Source: Brevibacillus centrosporus | Lineage (GTDB): Bacteria; Bacillota; Bacilli; Brevibacillales; Brevibacillaceae | Length of the DNA stretch: 57,220 nucleotides | NCBI RefSeq assembly: GCF_003710815.1 | Contig: NZ_RHHP01000014.1 | Span: 1 to 57,220 of the forward strand | Direction: 5' to 3' | In this document: positions 40,958-49,330 of the stretch, piece after piece | Numbering within the stretch: the first letter of the stretch is position 1 | Layout of the letters: every line of letters begins with the position of its first letter | Translations under genes and position numbers: made by a program | The notes under the pieces: model-generated | Seen by the model: only the letters and a program-made list of their open reading frames with translations | Databases searched by the model: none | What the model was told of the DNA's origin: nothing

Positions 40958-41491
40958 TTACAGATTCAGCTGCACTTTTCCAGAGGAATTCGACTCTACC
41001 TTTTCTATTCGCTTCACTTCATGTTCGTATTCCCAATCAGTTTTCGCGTTCAGCTCATGGCAGCGCATCAGAGCATGGTAGAGCGCGAAGCCAAAGTGAA
41101 CGTTCTTCAATTCATAGCGATTGGCATGCGCTTTTGGTAAAGCCGTGTTGATAATGTGGATTTGATAATTGGCCTTCTTCGTTTTTTGCTTGACTGGCAC
41201 AATGTAACCCATTTGTTTCAGAACAAAGCCATAATCGAATTGTCCCTCGTCATCAAAATCAATCGTTTCATCCGAGGTAGCCAGATACTCCAGCAGTGTT
41301 CCCAAATCCAGCAAATCATAGCAGGCTGGCTTGGGCATGGAGAGAACAGAGCCGTCATTGTTGACAAAATAAATATGGTCACGGTAATGAAAGATCAGTT
41401 CGTCTTCCGGCACTTCGTCAGGAAACATCCAATGACTCGCCGGAATCAACAAGCGCCAGATTTGGGCAGGAGCCTCATTCAGCAGTTCCAT
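40958..41491 (-). CDS. Hypothetical protein, 177 residues
   Basis: No family recognised. A soluble protein with an acidic N-terminal half (ASHWMFPDEVPEDELIFHYRDHIYF, LATSDETIDFDDEGQFDYGF) and a mixed C-terminal half (NRYELKNVHFGFALYHALMRCHELNAKTDW). No signal peptide, no membrane segment. AAGGAGGG lies 10 nt before ATG 41491. The next gene downstream on this strand is tpx; both may share transcription with the gamma-glutamylcyclotransferase gene upstream. Confidence 0.62.
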   Translation of the reverse strand: MELLNEAPAQIWRLLIPASHWMFPDEVPEDELIFHYRDHIYFVNNDGSVLSMPKPACYDLLDLGTLLEYLATSDETIDFDDEGQFDYGFVLKQMGYIVPVKQKTKKANYQIHIINTALPKAHANRYELKNVHFGFALYHALMRCHELNAKTDWEYEHEVKRIEKVESNSSGKVQLNL

Positions 41492-41541
41492 GGCAGGGAT
41501 CCCTCCTTTTTCCCTACCAGTTTTGGCAAAAGCACCTTCCC

Positions 41542-41973
41542 CTATTCAGCCAGCACATCCAGCATGTAGCGGCGCCAATCGCCATCTTGGATACGCGTTC
41601 CCCATTGCTTCACATATTCCGCATCCAGGTAGCGATATACATAAGCGATCACTTCTTCGCCTGTTTGCACCAGGACCGCCGAAATCTCGATTCGCTCGTA
41701 CTCATTTCGCGAATCCTCTGGGCCAAAGTAAGTTTCCAGCTCGTCCAGAGCGCTTATTGCCTTTTCAAAGACTTCTGGGGAAAAGAGGAGAATCTCCCCT
41801 ATTACGTCGTCATTTCCTGCGAGCAAGCCAGGATAGCCCTGTGGCAAGTGATAGACCTCCCCTTTGATTTTCGCTGGCTGGACCTCGCAGTCGTAGGGCT
41901 TTGCGTATAAAGCATGGTTCATAAAGCCCTCCAGCAGGGTTCCGTACACAAATACAGGCATCGTTTTGCTCAT
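41542..41973 (-). CDS. Gamma-glutamylcyclotransferase family protein (AIG2-like)
   Basis: A 143-residue cyclotransferase-fold protein. The substrate-binding YGTLLEGFMNHALY motif is at residues 10-23, the GEVYHLPQGYPGLL motif at about 38, and the catalytic Glu is in LDELETY near residue 79. GGCT proteins release 5-oxoproline from gamma-glutamyl compounds, but the substrate of this branch is not certain. Lies 50 nt upstream of the 177-residue protein gene on the same strand and is divergent from pyc. Confidence 0.86.
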   Translation of the reverse strand: MSKTMPVFVYGTLLEGFMNHALYAKPYDCEVQPAKIKGEVYHLPQGYPGLLAGNDDVIGEILLFSPEVFEKAISALDELETYFGPEDSRNEYERIEISAVLVQTGEEVIAYVYRYLDAEYVKQWGTRIQDGDWRRYMLDVLAE

Positions 41974-42124
41974 GATTCACAGCTCCTATCTAGTTGGTCA
42001 ACAGCATGTATGAAAATAACGCTGTCTTCTCTACAAAGATTTTTGTATATTTAAACTATATATATTTTTCAAGCAATTTTAAGTTGTTTTTGGATTGGCG
42101 TAGATAAAAAAGGAGTGAGAGACC

Positions 42125-45100
42125 ATGCAAAAGAGAAACATTAATCGATTACTGGTCGCAAACCGCGGAGAAATCGCGATCCGCATATTCCGTGCGGCGA
42201 CCGAGCTGGGGATCCGTACTGTAGCGATCTACTCGGAGCAGGACAACGTCTCGATCCATCGTTTCAAAGCGGACGAATCCTACCTGGTAGGCGCAGGTAA
42301 AGGTCCCATCGAGGCCTACCTCGACATCGAAAGCATCATCGAAATTGCCAAGCGCAACGACATCGATGCCATTCACCCAGGCTATGGCTTCCTCGCAGAA
42401 AACGCTGAGTTTGCCCAGCGCTGCAAGGACGAAGGAATCATCTTCATTGGTCCGTCGCCTGAGCTGATCGAGAAGTTTGGCGACAAAGTCGAAGCGCGAA
42501 AAATGGCGATTGAAGCCAATATCCCAGTCATTCCTGGCACACCCGAGCCCATCGAATCTCTGCAGGAAGCGCTGCTCTTTGCCAAAGAATACGGCTACCC
42601 GATCATCATCAAAGGCGTATCAGGCGGTGGCGGTCGCGGTATGCGTATCGTTCGCAGCCAAGACGAGCTCCAGGACTCTTTGGATCGCGCTCGTTCGGAA
42701 GCCCGCTCCTCTTTTGGCAACGCAAAGGTTTATCTGGAGCGCTACCTCGAGCAGCCTAAACATATCGAAGTACAAATTCTCGGCGACAACCACGGCAACA
42801 TCGTGCACCTCTTCGAACGTGACTGCTCTGTCCAGCGTCGCCATCAAAAAGTCGTAGAAGTTGCTCCCAGCTTGTCTTTGGATGACGCATTGCGCCAAGA
42901 AATCTGCCAGGCTGCCCTGACCTTGATGCAGAAAGCCGGCTATTCCAATGCCGGTACCGTCGAGTTCCTGCTCACGCCTGACAAACGCTTTTACTTTATT
43001 GAAGTCAACCCACGCATCCAGGTGGAGCATACCATCACAGAGCTGATTACAGGCATCGACATCGTACAAGCGCAGATCCGTGTCGCCGAGGGCCATGTCC
43101 TCTCTGACGCCGAGATCGGCATCGCCTCTCAGGATGCCATCTCCATGAACGGCTACGCCATCCAGTGTCGTGTGACGACAGAGGATGCGGAGAACAACTT
43201 CCTGCCTGACGCAGGTCGTCTTCTGGCTTGGCGCTCCGGTGGCGGCTTCGGTGTTCGCCTCGATGGCGGAAACGGGTACCCTGGTGCCATTATCACACCT
43301 TTTTACGATTCCCTGCTCGTCAAAATTTCGACGTACGGAACAAGCTTTGATCAGGCTGCTCGCAAAATGCTGCGGACCTTGCGCGAGTTCCGCATTCGCG
43401 GAGTAAAAACCAACCTGCCCTTCCTGGAAAATGTTGTGACTCATCCCGATTTCCTGAGCGGCAGCTACAACACTTCCTTTATTGACACCAAACCAGAGCT
43501 GTTTGTTTTCCCAGGCCGTCAAGACCGTGGTACCAAGCTGCTCTCCTACATCGGGAACACCATTGTAAACGGACATCCCGGACTCGGCAAGCCGGAGAAA
43601 AAACCACACTTCGACTCGCCGCGTATCCCGCGTACACCGTACAGCCAGCCCTATCCAGAAGGCACCAAGCAAATCTTGGACCGCGAAGGAGCAGACGGAC
43701 TCGTACGTTGGATCAAAGATCAGAAGCAGGTACTAGTAACGGATACGACATTCCGCGACGCTCATCAATCTCTGTTTGCCACTCGCGTTCGTACGTACGA
43801 TCTCGCCTCCGTTGCTGAAGCTACCGGAAAGCTTGGAGCAGACCTGTTTTCCCTCGAAATGTGGGGTGGCGCTACGTTTGACACAACCATGCGCTTCCTA
43901 CAGGAGTCTCCATGGGAGCGGCTGCAGATTTTGCGTCAGCGCATCCCGAATATTTTGTTCCAAATGCTGTTGCGCGGGGCAAATGCCGTTGGCTATACGA
44001 ACTATCCCGACAACGTCATCCAATCGTTCGTAAAAGCTTCTGCTGAAAATGGCATCGACGTCTTCCGTATCTTCGACAGCCTGAACTGGCTGCCAGGTAT
44101 GCAAACGGCGATCGAAGCCGTGCGCGACACCGGAAAAATCGCCGAAGCTTCCATCTGCTATACAGGGGATATTCTCGATCCTGCGAAAACCAAATATACA
44201 CTCGCCTACTACGTGAATCTGGCAAAAGAGCTGGAAAAGGCCGGAGCGCACATCCTCGCGATCAAAGACATGGCTGGACTTCTCAAGCCTTATGCAGCCT
44301 ATGAGCTGGTGAACGCCCTGAAGCAGGAGATCGATATCCCGATACACCTGCATACGCATGACACCTCTGGAAACGGTGCCGCGATGCTGCTCAAAGCGAT
44401 TGAAGCTGGTGTTGATATCGTCGATGCATGCGTCAGCTCGATGTCCGGTCTGACCTCCCAGCCAAGCTTGAACGGTCTGATCGCGAGCCTCGCCCACACG
44501 GAGAGAGACAGCAAGCTCTCGCTGGATGCTTTCAACAAACTCTCCGACTACTGGGAAGATGTTCGCCCGTACTACCAAGGCTTCGAAAGCGGCATGAAAG
44601 CAAGCAACACCGAGGTATACGTTCACGAGATGCCAGGCGGGCAGTACACCAACCTCGAGCAGCAGGCCAAAGCGGTTGGCTTGGAAGGTCGTTGGGAAGA
44701 GGTCAAGCATATGTATGCGGTGGTCAATCAGATGTGCGGCGATATCGTCAAAGTGACGCCGTCCTCCAAAGTAGTAGGAGACCTCGCCTTGTTTATGGTA
44801 CAAAACAACCTGACAGAGGAAAACATTTGGGAAAAAGGTGCGCGCCTCGACTTCCCGGATTCCGTCATTCAGTTCTTCCAAGGTTATCTGGGTCAACCAC
44901 CGGGAGGCTTCCCGAAACAGCTGCAGGAGCTCGTGCTGAAAGGCCGCGATGCATTCACCGCACGTCCAGGTGAACTGCTGGCACCTGTCAATTTCACTCA
45001 AGTCGCAGCAGAGCTGGAAGAAAAGATCGGGCGCGAACCGGACGAGCTCGATGTGCTCTCCTACATTATGTATCCGCAGGTGTACCTGCAGTTCGACCAA

Positions 45101-45571
45101 CGGATGAAGGAATATGGCGATCTCTCCGTCCTGAATACCTCCACCTTCTTCTACGGGCTGCGTCCAGGGGAAGAAACAGCCATTACGATCGAGCGCGGAA
45201 AAACACTCATCATCAAGCTGGTTGCTGTAGGCGAACTCCATCCCGATGGCCGCCGCATCATTTACTTCGAGCTGAATGGGCAGCCACGCGAAATTTTCGT
45301 ACGTGACCAATCTGCGGTAGTCAGCGAACAGGTGCGACGCAAGGCAGACGCTCAAAACGCAGCTCACCTGGGTGCATCCATGCCAGGAAAAGTACTGAAA
45401 GTCCTCGTTGCTGAAGGTGACAAGGTACGCAAAGGCGAGCATCTTTTGGTCAGCGAGGCCATGAAAATGGAGACAACCATTCAGGCCCCTGCAGATGGCA
45501 AAATCAAGTCCGTCTACGTCAAAGCGGGAGAAGCTATCGAAACAGGCGATCTCCTGATTGAAATGGAATAA
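42125..45571 (+). CDS. pyc: Pyruvate carboxylase
   Basis: A 1148-residue biotin enzyme, full length for the single-chain family. It makes oxaloacetate from pyruvate, bicarbonate and ATP, refilling the TCA cycle. Domains in order: biotin carboxylase (about 1-455; ATP-binding IIIKGVSGGGGRGMRIV and VEFLLTPDKRFYFIEVNPRIQVEHT), carboxyltransferase (about 535-810; TDTTFRDAHQSLFATRVRT, GGATFDTTMRFL, DIFRIFDSLN, LHTHDTSGN), PYC/OADA domain and C-terminal biotinyl domain (SEAMKMET, the Lys accepts biotin). Ribosome binding site AAGGAGTGAG is 6-8 nt upstream. A large open frame on the opposite strand is an artefact of codon use. Confidence 0.98.
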   Translation: MQKRNINRLLVANRGEIAIRIFRAATELGIRTVAIYSEQDNVSIHRFKADESYLVGAGKGPIEAYLDIESIIEIAKRNDIDAIHPGYGFLAENAEFAQRCKDEGIIFIGPSPELIEKFGDKVEARKMAIEANIPVIPGTPEPIESLQEALLFAKEYGYPIIIKGVSGGGGRGMRIVRSQDELQDSLDRARSEARSSFGNAKVYLERYLEQPKHIEVQILGDNHGNIVHLFERDCSVQRRHQKVVEVAPSLSLDDALRQEICQAALTLMQKAGYSNAGTVEFLLTPDKRFYFIEVNPRIQVEHTITELITGIDIVQAQIRVAEGHVLSDAEIGIASQDAISMNGYAIQCRVTTEDAENNFLPDAGRLLAWRSGGGFGVRLDGGNGYPGAIITPFYDSLLVKISTYGTSFDQAARKMLRTLREFRIRGVKTNLPFLENVVTHPDFLSGSYNTSFIDTKPELFVFPGRQDRGTKLLSYIGNTIVNGHPGLGKPEKKPHFDSPRIPRTPYSQPYPEGTKQILDREGADGLVRWIKDQKQVLVTDTTFRDAHQSLFATRVRTYDLASVAEATGKLGADLFSLEMWGGATFDTTMRFLQESPWERLQILRQRIPNILFQMLLRGANAVGYTNYPDNVIQSFVKASAENGIDVFRIFDSLNWLPGMQTAIEAVRDTGKIAEASICYTGDILDPAKTKYTLAYYVNLAKELEKAGAHILAIKDMAGLLKPYAAYELVNALKQEIDIPIHLHTHDTSGNGAAMLLKAIEAGVDIVDACVSSMSGLTSQPSLNGLIASLAHTERDSKLSLDAFNKLSDYWEDVRPYYQGFESGMKASNTEVYVHEMPGGQYTNLEQQAKAVGLEGRWEEVKHMYAVVNQMCGDIVKVTPSSKVVGDLALFMVQNNLTEENIWEKGARLDFPDSVIQFFQGYLGQPPGGFPKQLQELVLKGRDAFTARPGELLAPVNFTQVAAELEEKIGREPDELDVLSYIMYPQVYLQFDQRMKEYGDLSVLNTSTFFYGLRPGEETAITIERGKTLIIKLVAVGELHPDGRRIIYFELNGQPREIFVRDQSAVVSEQVRRKADAQNAAHLGASMPGKVLKVLVAEGDKVRKGEHLLVSEAMKMETTIQAPADGKIKSVYVKAGEAIETGDLLIEME

Positions 45572-45585
45572 AGATCCACTATAAT
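45558..45585 (+). promoter_or_regulatory. Promoter inside the end of pyc for the FliD-like gene
   Basis: TTGAAA (45558-45563) within the last codons of pyc, 16 nt, TATAAT (45580-45585). It lies about 35 nt before the FliD-like start and no terminator separates the genes, so the downstream gene may use both this promoter and readthrough. Confidence 0.6.
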
Positions 45586-45619
45586 GGGTGTAGACCATTG
45601 AACGTAGGAGGTGACCGGT

Positions 45620-46870
45620 ATGAGAGTGAACCGGATCAGCCATATCCCGTATAGCCACCGCGTTGGCCGCTACCATTTCCAAATGGTACAAGCAAAACTG
45701 ACGGCACCTGTCGATCCGATCATCAGCTACAGCCTTCAGCCGTTCTACACCCGTGAACAGCAATGGATGACGGAACTTTCCGACTCTCTCTCGCGCCTGT
45801 ACCGCTATTCTGCTGATTTGGATAGAGCGGCCCGCCAGTTCGATCCCGAGCGTCCGAGCAGTGCTGTCAGCAAACGATTGGCCATCAGCTCTGACCCTGA
45901 AACAGCAACTGCTCAAGCACAGGCACACGCCAAGATCGGAGTGTATCGGCTCGATGTTGCCAGCTTAGCGAATGCCCAAGCCAACAAAGGAAAAATGGCA
46001 GAAGCGGCCTCTCCCACCTCTGTAGCAGAAGGTCAACAGCAGTTTTTCGTCGTGACGGAAAATCAGGAGGATTCGTATACCTTTTATTCTGCTGCGACCG
46101 ATACGCATGGTCAAAGTATCCAGAGGATGGCGGAAGCATTGGGGAGTCAAGGGTCTTTGCTTTCCACGCGAATCAAATCGCAGGGAGACCAGCAAGCGCT
46201 CATTCTCGAAAGGAAAGCTACGGGAAAAGAGAACGCCTTTGCCATACAGGATCAAAAAGGAAATAGCGTCCGGGCACTTGGCGTTCAGCAGGTGAGTGTC
46301 CCTGCTCGAGATGCGGTATTCTTTTTGGATGGGGCGAAGCGCTCTTCCGCAAATAACCAGATCTTGATCGGGAATGGTGAGGTTCGCGTATCTATGCACC
46401 AAAAAGGAGCTGGCCCATTATCGATCACGGTCGTCCCTGATCACGAGGGACTCCTGCAGCATACGCGCATACTGGTAGATCGCTTCAATCGGCTTCACGC
46501 CTTCCTACAGGAAAAGAAAAACACCTTGATTCATGAAAGGCTGGAGACATTTGAGCGGATTTCTCGAGCTGCAGACAGCAGCTTGAACCGCTACGGAATC
46601 CGCTTGCAGTCGGACGGTCAGATGGAGCTGCGAGAAGAGGTGTTTCAGGAAGAGGTTGCCCAGTACCACGATCAATTTGTCCAGGACATGCGCGGTTTGG
46701 CCCAGCAATTTCGGGAAGAAGCCATACGGGTGCAAACCAAGCCCCTTGGAGCGTTTTCCCGTCCCTTTGAAGATGCGGCAAGCCGCCAGCCATATGCTTC
46801 GCTTTCGACCTCCAGCTTCCGCTATCTTCATGTGGTGAACACAGGCTTGTTTATCAATCTTCTCTTTTAA
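45620..46870 (+). CDS. FliD-like (flagellar hook-associated protein 2) homologue outside a flagellar locus
   Basis: A 416-residue protein. Its N-terminal part follows the FliD pattern: MTELSDSLSRLYRYSADLDRAARQF, then SSDPETATAQAQAHAKIGVYRLDVASLANAQ (residues about 91-122). Later LILERKATGKENAFAIQD matches the TSKETGxxNAI segment of FliD, and VPDHEGLLQHTRILVDRFNRLHAFLQ plus RYGIRLQSDGQMELREEVFQEEV match the FliD C-terminal domain. FliD caps flagellar filaments; here the neighbours are pyruvate carboxylase and spore genes, so the role is uncertain. Start ATG 45620 has TAGGAGGTG 6 nt upstream. Confidence 0.62.
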   Translation: MRVNRISHIPYSHRVGRYHFQMVQAKLTAPVDPIISYSLQPFYTREQQWMTELSDSLSRLYRYSADLDRAARQFDPERPSSAVSKRLAISSDPETATAQAQAHAKIGVYRLDVASLANAQANKGKMAEAASPTSVAEGQQQFFVVTENQEDSYTFYSAATDTHGQSIQRMAEALGSQGSLLSTRIKSQGDQQALILERKATGKENAFAIQDQKGNSVRALGVQQVSVPARDAVFFLDGAKRSSANNQILIGNGEVRVSMHQKGAGPLSITVVPDHEGLLQHTRILVDRFNRLHAFLQEKKNTLIHERLETFERISRAADSSLNRYGIRLQSDGQMELREEVFQEEVAQYHDQFVQDMRGLAQQFREEAIRVQTKPLGAFSRPFEDAASRQPYASLSTSSFRYLHVVNTGLFINLLF

Positions 46871-46876
46871 AACCAA

Positions 46877-46914
46877 AACAGGTACACCACTTCTGTGGAT
46901 GTACCTGTTTTTTT
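46877..46914 (+). terminator. Terminator of the FliD-like gene
   Basis: A perfect 10-bp stem (46877-46886 with 46900-46909), 13-nt loop, and a run of T (46908-46914). Confidence 0.92.
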
Positions 46915-46922
46915 GCTCGCTA

Positions 46923-47381
46923 TCAGCTTCGATCCATGAGATCCTCGAGGTCGCTTTCCTCTACTCGAGCCACCACGGTGGTGGAATGAAGAGAAGTATC
47001 ATCCTTTTTGCTGAACATCGATTGCAGCTTGTCCACAAACTGCGGCACAGAGTCCAGTATCCGGTCGTACAGATGCGTCGAATTTTCCAGTGGGATGGAG
47101 CGGATTCCCTGTTTCCCTACGACAAGAAACGCAACGGGCGTAATGGAAACGCCTCCCCCGCTACCACCGCCAAAGGGATAGCCGATTGCACCTGGGTGAT
47201 CGCGATCGTACTGAAATTCACTCCCCCCCGCTGCGAAGCCGAACCCCACTTTGGAGATCGGCAGAATCACGCTGCCGTCCGGTGTCTCCACTGGATCCCC
47301 AATGATCGTATTGACATCGACCATTTGCTTGATATTTTCCATCGCCGTTCGCATTAAGCCTTGAATGGGGTGGTCTGCCAA
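46923..47381 (-). CDS. gerW: GerW family sporulation/germination protein (YtfJ)
   Basis: A 152-residue protein of the GerW (YtfJ) family, found in spore-formers and needed for normal germination of Bacillus spores. N-terminal HPIQGLMRTAMENIKQMVDVNTIIGDPV, then SVILPISKVGFGFAAGGSEF and FGGGSGGGVSITPVAFLVV are family signatures. The start is TTG at 47381 with AGGAGG 7 nt upstream; the ATG further in would lose the conserved ADHPIQGL. In Bacillus ytfJ lies beside ytfI, as here (DUF2953 gene upstream on this strand). Confidence 0.93.
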   Translation of the reverse strand: MADHPIQGLMRTAMENIKQMVDVNTIIGDPVETPDGSVILPISKVGFGFAAGGSEFQYDRDHPGAIGYPFGGGSGGGVSITPVAFLVVGKQGIRSIPLENSTHLYDRILDSVPQFVDKLQSMFSKKDDTSLHSTTVVARVEESDLEDLMDRS

Positions 47382-47457
47382 GTTCCTTCCTCCTTTCGAT
47401 CTTCCGCATTCTTTAACATGCCCTAAAAACCTTGGAGCATGTACGTCATCATGCCCT

Positions 47458-48120
47458 TTACGCCTCAGAGGGTGCCGTCCGCCACTTTCGCGTGCGCCCC
47501 TTCCGCAGCTGGATGAACAATCGAAAGACAACCAAAAAGATGTGGCCCAGGATCACGTGGAGCTCGCACTGAAATTGGGTTCGTATAAACGCTTGGTTCC
47601 AGACGGGCTGCACACTCAAGCTGGGAATGATGCGCAAGGAAATGGCGTTGGAAATAGCGCCGACGATCATGCTTTTGACCGCCCAGATGATACCCGTGAG
47701 TGCACCTGTCTCTGATGCTTGCCCCGCCCCCATCACCGTATGCCATTCCAGGCGTGTGCAGTGGATTCGTCTTAAAAACTTTGCGAATAGCGGCTGCATG
47801 TCATGAACTCTTTCCAGCACTTCCCTGTAGTTGTGATACCATTTGTTCACCTGCTTGCGCGTCAGGTCCTGAACCTTGTCTTTGGTCTTCGTTTTATGCT
47901 GCACCGTTTCCACTTTTGCTACTACTTCCGGTCCTTCCTCTGTTGCCTTCATAAAAACCATGGGTATCTCGTATTTCCTGCGGATCAATCGATACCACAC
48001 AGACAGCTCTACAACGATATGATCATTCTCCCCCACGCGTCCGTAGTACAGGTGGATTTGGACAGGAGTAATCAAGAGCATAAGTAAAAGAAAAAGGACG
48101 ATACCGATCAACCAGCTCAC
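47458..48120 (-). CDS. DUF2953 membrane protein (YtfI-like)
   Basis: A 220-residue protein with one N-terminal membrane helix (SWLIGIVLFLLLMLLITPVQI) and a DUF2953 domain (GENDHIVVELSVWYRLIRRKYEIPM, then RIHCTRLEWHTVMGAGQASETGALTGIIWAVKSMI). It is the usual partner of the GerW gene (ytfI-ytfJ). The start is uncertain: GTG at 48120 has an AAAGGGTGG-like site, but ATG at 48144 (228 residues) lies inside a terminator-like hairpin without a ribosome binding site. Function unknown; the conserved pairing suggests a sporulation role. Confidence 0.85.
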   Translation of the reverse strand: MSWLIGIVLFLLLMLLITPVQIHLYYGRVGENDHIVVELSVWYRLIRRKYEIPMVFMKATEEGPEVVAKVETVQHKTKTKDKVQDLTRKQVNKWYHNYREVLERVHDMQPLFAKFLRRIHCTRLEWHTVMGAGQASETGALTGIIWAVKSMIVGAISNAISLRIIPSLSVQPVWNQAFIRTQFQCELHVILGHIFLVVFRLFIQLRKGRTRKWRTAPSEA

Positions 48121-48165
48121 AAAAAATCCCACCCTTTCCCCCATAGTATGAGTGGAAAGGGTGGG
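48121..48165 (-). terminator. Terminator hairpin between the 3D/SLH gene and the DUF2953 gene
   Basis: A perfect 12-bp stem (48154-48165 with 48128-48139) with a 14-nt loop, then ATTTTTT on the minus strand. It ends the 3D/SLH transcript, and its 3' arm also holds the putative ribosome binding site of the DUF2953 gene. Confidence 0.85.
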
Positions 48166-48186
48166 TAATATGTCCAGCAATCGTCA

Positions 48187-49173
48187 TTAATCCAGAATGT
48201 ATACGTTCACACCCTGCTTCATTCCGTAGCTTTGTGCTTGCTGGAGTGTTGGCAAGTAGAGATCTACATGTCGCTGCTTTACGGCACCGCCAATGTCTGC
48301 GGCAACAGCATAGCCATAGCCCTCGATGTACAGGTGAGTGCCAAGCGGGATGACATTGGGATCCACTGCTACGACTCCCTTGCGCAGAGGGTACTCCAGA
48401 TAAGATAACGTGGTTGGGTCACTTGCATATGTGTAGGCAGTAGTCTGAACCGTCAGCCGTTCCCGAAAGGACGTACCGTTTGCCAATTGGTTGGCACTTG
48501 CTGTCTTCGCTGCTTTTGGCGTGATCAAATGCAGCGCTGCGTACGTCGCTGCTTCAGCCCTCGTGATCAGCGTCTGTGGCTTGAGTGTCCCGTCTCCATA
48601 TGGACTTACCAGGTGGTTCTCCAATGCGTAGACGAGCGGCCGTTGGTACGCCTGCCGCACACTGTTTCCGTCCTGATAGGTAGCCAAGGCTTGTACGGTG
48701 ATGGACCACTTCACCTGGTTTACCGCCCCACTTTGCCCCATAGAACGAACCAGGATGGAAACCATCTCTTCTCGCTGCACAGGCTGGTTCGGATTCAGGA
48801 AGACTTGATTGCCCTTCTTTTGTCCATGAACGATTCCCAATTGGTATGCCGTATTTGCATAAGGTGCCAGCCAGCTGTTCGCTGGAACATCAGCGAAAGA
48901 AGATTCTGCCGATTTCAAGGGCTCAATTCCCTTTGCTTTTACGAACATCGTGATGAGCTCGCCTAGTGTGACAGGGTCATCTGGTCGGAAATCTTGCATC
49001 TGACCAACTGCTCCTGCTATGTAAAGTTTTTCAATATCTTTTTCTGCCCAATGACCTGCAATGTCTACATACGGTGGAGTAGAAGTTTCCGTTTCGTTCG
49101 TCTTTGCCTCTACAGCTGGCGCCCCCATGATCATCATGGCTGCCAGTGAGGCCAGGATCCATGCCTTCCTCAT
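48187..49173 (-). CDS. SLH-domain protein with C-terminal 3D (cell-wall hydrolase-like) domain
   Basis: A 328-residue secreted protein. A signal peptide (residues 1-23) precedes three S-layer homology repeats (about 35-220: YVDIAGHWAEKDIEKLYIAGAVGQ, FADVPANSWLAPYANTAYQLGIVHG, ATYQDGNSVRQAYQRPLVYALENHLVSPYGDGTLKPQ), which bind secondary cell-wall polymers. The C-terminal 3D domain (about 245-328) has the three conserved Asp: GVVAVDPNVIPLGTHLYIEGYGYAVAADIGGAVKQRHVDLYL. 3D domains are lytic-transglycosylase-like and occur in RpfB/YabE-type proteins. Probably a wall-attached peptidoglycan lyase. GGAGGG precedes the adjacent ATG codons 49176 and 49173. Confidence 0.9.
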   Translation of the reverse strand: MRKAWILASLAAMMIMGAPAVEAKTNETETSTPPYVDIAGHWAEKDIEKLYIAGAVGQMQDFRPDDPVTLGELITMFVKAKGIEPLKSAESSFADVPANSWLAPYANTAYQLGIVHGQKKGNQVFLNPNQPVQREEMVSILVRSMGQSGAVNQVKWSITVQALATYQDGNSVRQAYQRPLVYALENHLVSPYGDGTLKPQTLITRAEAATYAALHLITPKAAKTASANQLANGTSFRERLTVQTTAYTYASDPTTLSYLEYPLRKGVVAVDPNVIPLGTHLYIEGYGYAVAADIGGAVKQRHVDLYLPTLQQAQSYGMKQGVNVYILD

Positions 49174-49265
49174 CATCGCCCTCCGATATTTTGATATGCA
49201 CATCTTTCATATCATTTTAGCGGATCTCCCCGCAATTGCAACGCACAATTCTTGCCATTTAGCTG

Positions 49266-49322
49266 AAAAAAAGAAAAGGCCCTTGAACAAATGACCGTCT
49301 CGTCATTTACAAGAGCTCTTTT
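49266..49322 (-). terminator. Terminator of the SleB gene
   Basis: A long imperfect stem between 49299-49322 and 49276-49297 (GTCATTTG arms with flanking CTTG/CAAG) followed on the minus strand by TTTTCTTTTTTTC. Confidence 0.75.
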
Positions 49323-49330
49323 CCTGTTAT

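Noticed and set aside
43898..45928. A 676-codon open frame on the minus strand opposite pyruvate carboxylase
   Set aside because: The plus-strand pyruvate carboxylase is complete and unmistakable; the long opposite frame follows from its codon usage and has no ribosome binding site or family match.
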